This document shows positions 25,326 to 30,245 of a DNA stretch of 30,245 nt, piece by piece. The notes beneath the pieces are model-generated. The model was not told where the DNA came from, made no database searches, and was given only the letters and a program-made list of their open reading frames with translations. Made by a program: the position numbers and the translations under genes. This stretch comes from Leptospira ellinghausenii (GTDB lineage: Bacteria > Spirochaetota > Leptospiria > Leptospirales > Leptospiraceae): positions 1-30,245 of the forward strand of contig NZ_BFAZ01000015.1 of assembly GCF_003114815.1 (NCBI RefSeq), in the 5' to 3' direction. How positions within the stretch are numbered: position 1 is the stretch's first letter; each line of letters starts with the position of its first letter.

Positions 25326-25745
25326 ATGATGAATTTAGAATGGCATATCGGATGGGAAATATCAAGAGAAAAGGAATTTGGCTTTAAACATACAGGTGTA
25401 GTTTTCGGAAAAGACAAAAATGGCAACATACTTATACTGCACAATCACAAAGATACGGATATTCAGGTTGTGACATTGAGTGAATTTCTTGGCGGGGAGC
25501 ATTATTTCCAACTTCGTAAACCAAGTTTACCTATGAAGTTAGTTTTTAGGAGAATGGAGCAGGCTTTAAATATTAGAAAGAAATATAAATTAACAGATTT
25601 CAATTGCCAGCATTTTAGTAGTTCGATTGTAGATGGAATTGAAACTTCTTCTGCGGTCAATGGGATGCTTACTATCGCTGCAATTGCAGGTGTAGCTTAT
25701 TTATTAAAAAAGCATAAGATAATAGACATTAGTTCTCTAATTTAA
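25326..25745 (+). CDS. LRAT-like (or PPPDE-like) papain-fold protein with membrane tail
   Basis: This 139-aa protein has KHTGVVFG (His22), HNH at 39-41 and NCQHF (Cys94). These give a His-His-Cys set in the permuted order of lecithin:retinol acyltransferase (LRAT/HRASLS) enzymes, whose motif is NCEHF. The C-terminal hydrophobic segment NGMLTIAAIAGVAYLL (about 111-126) also matches their membrane tail. A phospholipid acyltransferase or phospholipase role is the first choice. The related PPPDE/DeSI peptidases share HTG and NCxHF and remove ubiquitin-like tags, an attractive alternative beside E1/E2/JAB. GGGAG stands eight bases before the ATG at 25326. Confidence 0.7.
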   Translation: MMNLEWHIGWEISREKEFGFKHTGVVFGKDKNGNILILHNHKDTDIQVVTLSEFLGGEHYFQLRKPSLPMKLVFRRMEQALNIRKKYKLTDFNCQHFSSSIVDGIETSSAVNGMLTIAAIAGVAYLLKKHKIIDISSLI

Positions 25746-25761
25746 AAATTATTGTTCGGGT

Positions 25762-27213
25762 ATGAAAACTAACCGCAACACTGCTAGTTTAGGCGATCAC
25801 AAATTAAATAAGAAAAAGGGAACAATAATTACTCCCTTAAATGATGCTCTAGGAGAGAAATTACAGTTAAGCTCCTGGAGTAGGGAGAGAATACCTGAAT
25901 ACCTATGGCTAGGGTTGATTTTACTCAAATACGATAGAAAAGATGCTTTAGATAAAGCCAGTTCGGTGTTATTTGAAATATCAAAGAATGTAAAATCCTT
26001 GGTTTATCCAAAGTTATCTAAAATATTAAGTTTATCTTTTGATGATCAGCTAATAGTATATGAAATAATTAATAAACTTGTTGGTCAGGATTTTCTTTCA
26101 CCTTTAACTCTCTTGTATAAATATGAAAATTATCCTCTGTTTAACGACTATTTCTTTATCCAAAAAAATATTGGCGTAAACAAAAAGATTGACATTTTAT
26201 CAAAAGCTATTCGTGCACTTTCATTTCATCAATCTGATCTTGCTACAGATTTGAGATATTTGGTGCTACGTTTTATGATCTTTAATGAAAAATTAGTTAT
26301 AAGTGATGAAGTGGAGACCGCAAAAGCACTTGAAAAATATCCATTTACAGATCACACCGATGAATTAATGAGATCATATAGACCTATAATAAGAAGCATG
26401 GAAGGTGTTAGTGCGGGTCTTGAAGAGCTTGATACAAATTTTGTTAATAATTTTTGGAGAAATCTTGGGATGATTACTGAATGTAATCCGATCACATTTT
26501 CTTTTGCAGAAAATTTGGAAGATTTTAACCTTATGAAAGAAAAATGGAAAAAAATATTAAACTATATTACTTTAACAAATAAAGAAAAAACTTTATCAAA
26601 TGATAAGTTTGATGTTCTTGTTGGCTCGGTAAATTATGCTCTGAAGATATTTATTGAGATTGATGAAAATAAACTAGGTAATCGAATTCTAGGTAGGCAT
26701 GCGATTCGGACAATAATTGAAGTTTATATTATGCTAAAATATCTTTTGAAAAAGGAAGTCGAAAACCCTAAAATTTGGATCGAGTATAAACTTTATGGTA
26801 TAAGTAAATATAAATTAATTCTGCTAAAAGCAAGGGAGAGTGGTGTTGAAGAAGGTTCACATTTTTTACCTCCTTTTGTTGAGTCAATAGTTAATGAAAT
26901 TAGGTCTGAAGAGTTTATTGATATTGATTTGAAATATTTTGATAAACAAGGTATAAGAGAAAAGAGCAAAGAAGTTGGTGAAAAATATTTATATGATCTG
27001 TTATATGACTATGATTCTAGCTTTTCGCATGGGCTATGGGGTGCTATAAGAGAAAGTTCTATGTTGCACTGTGATAATCCAGCTCATTTATTTCATGCAG
27101 TTCCTGATGTCTATTTGAGCCAGGACTTAACAGACGTGAAATCGGATAGTGTAATTATACTTAATAAATTATTTGAAATAATCTCTGAAATATACGAATT
27201 TCCTGAGAGCTAA
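25762..27213 (+). CDS. Unknown 483-aa helical protein, possibly DUF5677-like
   Basis: The protein is almost entirely helical. The C-terminal half reads NRILGRHAIRTIIEVYIMLK, then WIEYKLYGISKYKL, and later YDYDSSFSHGLWGAIRES. This arrangement (R..R..iE, W..Y..Y, Y..sS..H) reminds me of DUF5677 proteins, found in several defence islands; I am not sure. The N-terminal half (PEYLWLGLILLKYDRKDALD) is not recognised. It follows the LRAT-like gene by 16 bases and precedes 27228 by 14, so it belongs to the operon. It may act as sensor, adaptor or regulator of the lipid-active effectors. Confidence 0.6.
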   Translation: MKTNRNTASLGDHKLNKKKGTIITPLNDALGEKLQLSSWSRERIPEYLWLGLILLKYDRKDALDKASSVLFEISKNVKSLVYPKLSKILSLSFDDQLIVYEIINKLVGQDFLSPLTLLYKYENYPLFNDYFFIQKNIGVNKKIDILSKAIRALSFHQSDLATDLRYLVLRFMIFNEKLVISDEVETAKALEKYPFTDHTDELMRSYRPIIRSMEGVSAGLEELDTNFVNNFWRNLGMITECNPITFSFAENLEDFNLMKEKWKKILNYITLTNKEKTLSNDKFDVLVGSVNYALKIFIEIDENKLGNRILGRHAIRTIIEVYIMLKYLLKKEVENPKIWIEYKLYGISKYKLILLKARESGVEEGSHFLPPFVESIVNEIRSEEFIDIDLKYFDKQGIREKSKEVGEKYLYDLLYDYDSSFSHGLWGAIRESSMLHCDNPAHLFHAVPDVYLSQDLTDVKSDSVIILNKLFEIISEIYEFPES

Positions 27214-27227
27214 TTTAAAGATAATCC

Positions 27228-28334
27228 ATGCTGAAAAATATTGAATCTTCTCAAGAAGAATACCTAAATTGTATTATTAAGTTGAAAAATCGAGTCGATT
27301 CAGGAGATATTAATTTTAAAATCATTAGTCGCTTCATTGAAGAAGTAAATTGTTTTTGGCTGGAAAGAATTGAAATTATTGAATTGGAGTTGGAAGAGTT
27401 AGCAAGCCAGAGTAGTTGTTTTCTTCTTTCTGGAGCTATTTATTTGGGAATTTCCGAATATGAAAAATATTACTTTAAGTCAATGGGTGATTATCATTTA
27501 TTATATGATCCATTTCTGAAACTGGAGAGTTTTTTTACCTTAGATGAAAATCAAGCAGATAGAGAAAGGTTTATTGATTTTTTTAAAAGGGCTTATTACG
27601 ATTCAGTAAATCTACTAACAGAAAATATGGGTAGGTTTTTTATATTGCCGATTAGAATAATCGCTATAAAGAAAGAAGATGAAAGGATGGCATTACAGCA
27701 AAAGGCTTTCTCTGATATAGTTTCAGGCTTATTTGAATTTTCTTATGTTTTTTCATCCATAGAAGAATTTTCTAAACAATTTTCTTCATATGAAGAAATT
27801 GAAAATAAGATGAAGATAAACGTCAAAAACCTTATAATTTTTAATCCTGAGGATGAGCCTGGAGATTCATTAAGGAAAAAAGTTTCAGTTTATACTGCTA
27901 ATCAAATGGGCTTTTCTGAGATAGTAAGAGGCATGTCGGAGGCGGAGGTTTTTATTTTTTGCCTTTCTGCATTGGTAATGCAAATTTTAGATATCTTGCT
28001 AATTTGCGTGTTTTTAAATGTTTCGCCTTACATTAGATTTGGTACAACGTTTCACTATTTAATGATTATTATGGAGTCTTTCTCTGATAGCGAATATATG
28101 AAAAGTTTGATTGAAAATGCAATCCTATTCTTCATATTCACTCGTTGCATTAAAAGTTCACAGTTTGATTTCATAGTTTTTGGTGAATATTGTGAGCGAA
28201 TTTCGGGTAAAAGAAGCTTGGATAATATTATGAATAAAATAAAAGAGAAAGGGATTAATATTTTTGAAGGAAATACTCAAGAAATTGAATTAATCATTAA
28301 AGATGAGTTTCAGCCTATTTTACTTAATCATTAA
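27228..28334 (+). CDS. Unknown 368-aa helical protein at the end of the operon
   Basis: No family is recognised. The protein is helical and acidic, with hydrophobic stretches near residues 240-263 (VFIFCLSALVMQILDILLIC) and 296-306 (NAILFFIFTRC) that could be membrane-associated or buried. An EDEPGDSLRKKVSVYTANQM region sits in the middle. It lies 14 bases after the 483-aa gene with no strong ribosome-binding site. The downstream 155-bp gap shows only short palindromes (GATTTA-N3-TAAATC near 28404) and no convincing terminator. It is likely part of the defence-like operon by position only. Confidence 0.6.
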   Translation: MLKNIESSQEEYLNCIIKLKNRVDSGDINFKIISRFIEEVNCFWLERIEIIELELEELASQSSCFLLSGAIYLGISEYEKYYFKSMGDYHLLYDPFLKLESFFTLDENQADRERFIDFFKRAYYDSVNLLTENMGRFFILPIRIIAIKKEDERMALQQKAFSDIVSGLFEFSYVFSSIEEFSKQFSSYEEIENKMKINVKNLIIFNPEDEPGDSLRKKVSVYTANQMGFSEIVRGMSEAEVFIFCLSALVMQILDILLICVFLNVSPYIRFGTTFHYLMIIMESFSDSEYMKSLIENAILFFIFTRCIKSSQFDFIVFGEYCERISGKRSLDNIMNKIKEKGINIFEGNTQEIELIIKDEFQPILLNH

Positions 28335-28489
28335 ATTCCATAAAAATAAACTGAAAAGGTACAGTATTTACTGCTTAATATTTTACAACTTTATTTAGTT
28401 TTAGATTTATTTTAAATCAAATCATCCTTCGGTCTGCCTTTTTAAATAATATCAGTGTAGTTCATCACTATTTCTTGCCTTAGTTTTAT

Positions 28490-28687
28490 ATGATGTTGAA
28501 ATTTAATTTTAAAATCAGTTCTTTCTATCCATATTGGAAAAAAAAGAAATTTCTGTGGTTTGAGAAAATGGTAAAAGAGGGCGTACATTCTCGCAAATCT
28601 GCTGAAATTGTAGACGCTTGGGATGAACATCTAAACGAGCCTGGGTCATTCTCTATGGTTCAATGGTTAAAGGAGAACGTAGGCTAA
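28490..28687 (+). CDS. Possible small hypothetical protein
   Basis: This ORF encodes 65 aa from ATG 28490; a later ATG at 28568 gives 39 aa (MVKEGVHSRKSAEIVDAWDE). The C-terminal part (HLNEPGSFSMVQWLKENVG) reads like real protein, the first 25 residues less so. There is no good ribosome-binding site. It may be a remnant. Confidence 0.35.
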   Translation: MMLKFNFKISSFYPYWKKKKFLWFEKMVKEGVHSRKSAEIVDAWDEHLNEPGSFSMVQWLKENVG

Positions 28688-29069
28688 CTACATTTCGAGT
28701 TCTTCACGACAATGCGAATTTATCATTGGTCGGAGTAAGATGGAGATAATTCCTTTCTTTTTGAAATCGGCGTTTAGCCATAAGAGGTTTTTATTCTTAC
28801 CGTCAAAAAATGTGTAATATATCCAGTTAAACATACTAGTTAGACGACGTTAAAAAGCTGACTATGACAAAATTTGCCCTATGTTCTGAAAAATTTCTCT
28901 AGTGTAACTATAATAAATATATCATTTACTATAACTTCATTTTCCGCTAAAATATTTGATTTTTCGAAATCAATTCCGAATAATTTGGAAATAAAAAGAT
29001 GAATAGATATTTCCACCTTTTGATTCGCCACTACTTCAAGTAGAGAGGCATATCCTATATTCTGGGAAG
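28688..29069. other. Region with fragmentary minus-strand ORFs
   Basis: About 380 bases between opposing genes. On the minus strand, 28834-28688 reads a 48-aa ORF (MFNWIYYTFFDGKNKNLLWL...) without a ribosome-binding site, ending against the 28490-28687 stop. A second open frame covers 29070-28879 and is listed separately. I see no RNA gene and no repeats above chance here. Confidence 0.35.
28879..29031 (-). CDS. Possible small protein with only a GTG or non-standard start
   Basis: The frame is open from a stop inside the end of the 29070-29510 gene down to TAG 28879. The only standard start before its core is GTG 29031, giving 50 aa: SIHLFISKLFGIDFEKSN and ENEVIVNDIFIIVTLEKFF are its core. 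This reads as genuine protein, and its shape (LG-D near start, D-x-F...LE..F) is faintly like an acyl carrier protein without the Ser. No ribosome-binding site is clear. It could also be the tail of a disrupted gene. Confidence 0.35.
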   Translation of the reverse strand: MANQKVEISIHLFISKLFGIDFEKSNILAENEVIVNDIFIIVTLEKFFRT

Positions 29070-29510
29070 TTAGGCGGAAAATTTCTTAAATTTGGATGCA
29101 AGGTGTCTGCAAACTAACGACCATTCGTCGTAATCTTCTGAATGAACATCTAGATTTTTGAACTTCGGGACTTTACTTTTCTGTGATTCAAAATTTTGAA
29201 GTATCCGTAAATCTTCCTTCTCCCAGTCACAAAACTTTCTATTAGATAATTGATGGACAACCCTCGACCATTGTCCCGCCTCGGATTCATTTCTGTATTT
29301 ATTTGCCTTTTCTTTTTTTATTTCGTAAGATTCTCTCGTTCGTTCTTCGGCAAAGAAGTTTTTCCTGCATAGAGAATAGGCGACCATTGCCCATGTGGTT
29401 GGGTTCTTATGTTGTTTTTCCTGTTCATGGGTTTTAGCCATTGCATTAATCTTATAAATTAAAGCTTTTACCGTAAACGGATCAATATAGTGTGGATCAT
29501 TTTTGTTCAT
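29070..29510 (-). CDS. Hypothetical protein with threefold W-x2-V-x3-L repeat
   Basis: This 146-aa basic protein contains three copies of a W-(A/S)-x-V-x3-L-x4-F/K unit, at residues 40-52 (WAMVAYSLCRKNFF), 81-93 (WSRVVHQLSNRKF) and 130-144 (WSLVCRHLASKFKKF). The units are 41 and 49 residues apart. The spacing and conserved Trp suggest three small helical modules. Its ATG overlaps the last 14 bases of the HNH gene, so the two are coupled. No family is recognised; a nuclease partner or DNA-binding role is possible. Confidence 0.6.
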   Translation of the reverse strand: MNKNDPHYIDPFTVKALIYKINAMAKTHEQEKQHKNPTTWAMVAYSLCRKNFFAEERTRESYEIKKEKANKYRNESEAGQWSRVVHQLSNRKFCDWEKEDLRILQNFESQKSKVPKFKNLDVHSEDYDEWSLVCRHLASKFKKFSA

Positions 29511-29763
29511 GTGTAAAGACCTCTTTAAGAATTTCTTTAATTTCGTCTACTGTATAGTAGCGTTTTAATCCAGTGAAAGCCTTGTCGAAAAGACAAAGAT
29601 TCTCGAACTCATGTTTCCCGCCTTTTGACATAGGAATTATATGTCCAATATCAACATTTTTCTTTGTAAACTTATTTCCCGTAACAAAACACCGATAATC
29701 TTGTTTATTGAATAATTCATATATCTCATGTGCCTTGGGTTTGTAGTCATTTTCTTCTTTCAT
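29497..29763 (-). CDS. HNH endonuclease
   Basis: This 88-aa protein is little more than an HNH domain: YRCFVTGNKF (23-32), VDIGHIIPMSKGGKHEFENL (37-56) with His41 and Asn55, then a helical tail. The first Cys of the usual zinc-binding pairs is present (Cys25) but the remaining Cys positions are not clear, so zinc may be absent or bound differently. It starts in an ATGA overlap with the upstream gene and overlaps the downstream one. Small HNH enzymes occur in phages, restriction systems and mobile introns; the target is unknown. Confidence 0.8.
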   Translation of the reverse strand: MKEENDYKPKAHEIYELFNKQDYRCFVTGNKFTKKNVDIGHIIPMSKGGKHEFENLCLFDKAFTGLKRYYTVDEIKEILKEVFTHEQK

Positions 29764-30239
29764 TTAGTTTTTGTACCTATATTTGAATATATTAAGTAAT
29801 ACAATTTGACTTTTTTGATTTTGAATTTCGTTACTTGCCTATATCGTTCTTTTCGTTCTATTATTTCGGCAATTCCATATTCCTTCCATCTTTTGATTAT
29901 AAAATTCACCTCTCGTTTATTTAATTTTAATTCATTTGCTATTGAATCCGAATCGTACCATTTCCTATGTTGAGTTGAGTTAAATATCTTAAAAGCTCTG
30001 TGATTATATTCGATCTCATTCTTCATGCGGTCTTTCTCATCGAAATTAATCCAGTAGTAGTTGTTATAAAGAATAGCTGACCTATATGATTTATTTAATT
30101 TGATCACATCTTCGTCTTTATACTGATTTACTAGCCTTCTTTGTTTAAGTTTATTTCTTTCTTCAAGAGTCAGGGGAGAATATATGTAGTTTTTGACTCG
30201 ATGCATTTGAAATTTTTTGTGAATATCGGATCTGAACAA
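29760..30239 (-). CDS. Winged-helix-like protein, probably cut by the window edge
   Basis: The first in-frame start seen is TTG 30239, giving 159 aa, but the frame stays open to the end of the window at 30245, so the true start may lie outside. Residues about 95-130 (DSDSIANELKLNKREVNFII, then KRWKEYGIAEIIERKERYRQ) look like a winged helix-turn-helix. The protein is basic and rich in Tyr and Lys. Its stop overlaps the ATG of the HNH gene. A replication or regulatory DNA-binding role is plausible. Confidence 0.5.
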   Translation of the reverse strand: MFRSDIHKKFQMHRVKNYIYSPLTLEERNKLKQRRLVNQYKDEDVIKLNKSYRSAILYNNYYWINFDEKDRMKNEIEYNHRAFKIFNSTQHRKWYDSDSIANELKLNKREVNFIIKRWKEYGIAEIIERKERYRQVTKFKIKKVKLYYLIYSNIGTKTK

Positions 30240-30245
30240 ACCACA

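Noticed and set aside
20798..28334. Straight annotation as type II CBASS
   Set aside because: No protein shows the GS...DxD signature of CD-NTases, which defines CBASS.
20798..28334. A separate ubiquitin-like modifier ending in GG
   Set aside because: No small ORF with a beta-grasp-like sequence and GG end was found in the operon; only the MBL protein ends in Gly.
1..30245. CRISPR arrays, tRNA or rRNA genes
   Set aside because: No regularly spaced repeats and no cloverleaf or rRNA-like stretches were seen by eye on either strand; a covariance-model scan was not possible.

Overview
The window is AT-rich DNA with compact genes, GTG and TTG starts, a spirochaete-style lipoprotein signal and many genes without relatives I recognise. 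This fits a Leptospira-like spirochaete, but there is no rRNA or housekeeping gene here to prove it. Bases 10-73 are not biological: they are an Illumina P7/TruSeq adapter, so the left end is an artefactual contig end.

Layout. (1) 815-8296, plus strand: a heavy-metal efflux cluster with a small Cys-containing secreted protein, a TolC-family outer-membrane factor, a CzcA/CusA-type RND pump, a Zn/Cd-type P1B ATPase and an isoprenylcysteine-methyltransferase-like membrane enzyme. No periplasmic adaptor (CzcB/CusB) gene is visible. (2) 8567-11737: small accessory genes, including an XRE regulator divergent from a 51-aa protein, a PlsC-like acyltransferase without its catalytic motif, and a lipoprotein. 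(3) 11805-12071: frameshifted 3' end of an IS481-type transposase. (4) 12073-17932: a replication and integration module. Minus-strand genes include a 747-aa primase-polymerase (Prim-Pol) replication protein. A 540-bp origin-like gap separates it from a plus-strand XRE repressor and a short tyrosine recombinase; these two share a palindromic operator. (5) 18111-19542: two hypothetical genes flanking a calcineurin-like phosphoesterase that appears to start at ATT. (6) 19710-28334: the most interesting block. An XRE repressor and an ImmA/IrrE-like metallopeptidase are divergent from a six-gene operon: ComEC-like metallo-beta-lactamase (MBL) hydrolase, E2-E1-JAB triple fusion, patatin phospholipase, LRAT/PPPDE-like papain-fold protein with a membrane tail, and two large proteins of unknown function. 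(7) 28490-30245: short ORFs and a coupled minus-strand set with a winged-helix-like protein, an HNH nuclease and a protein with a threefold W-x2-V-x3-L repeat.

How the genes may work together. Block 6 looks like an anti-phage system related to type II CBASS: it has E1/E2/JAB ancillary functions, a patatin effector and CapH/CapP-like regulation. However, I find no CD-NTase. The MBL-fold hydrolase takes its place in the operon and ends in a C-terminal glycine, as substrates of E1 enzymes do. Two nearly identical 20-bp operators cover the divergent promoters, so the XRE protein probably represses both directions until the metallopeptidase removes it. Next to a Prim-Pol replicon and an integrase, this suggests a mobile island or plasmid carrying metal resistance and defence cargo. 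These functional links are inferences; motifs and coordinates were read directly.
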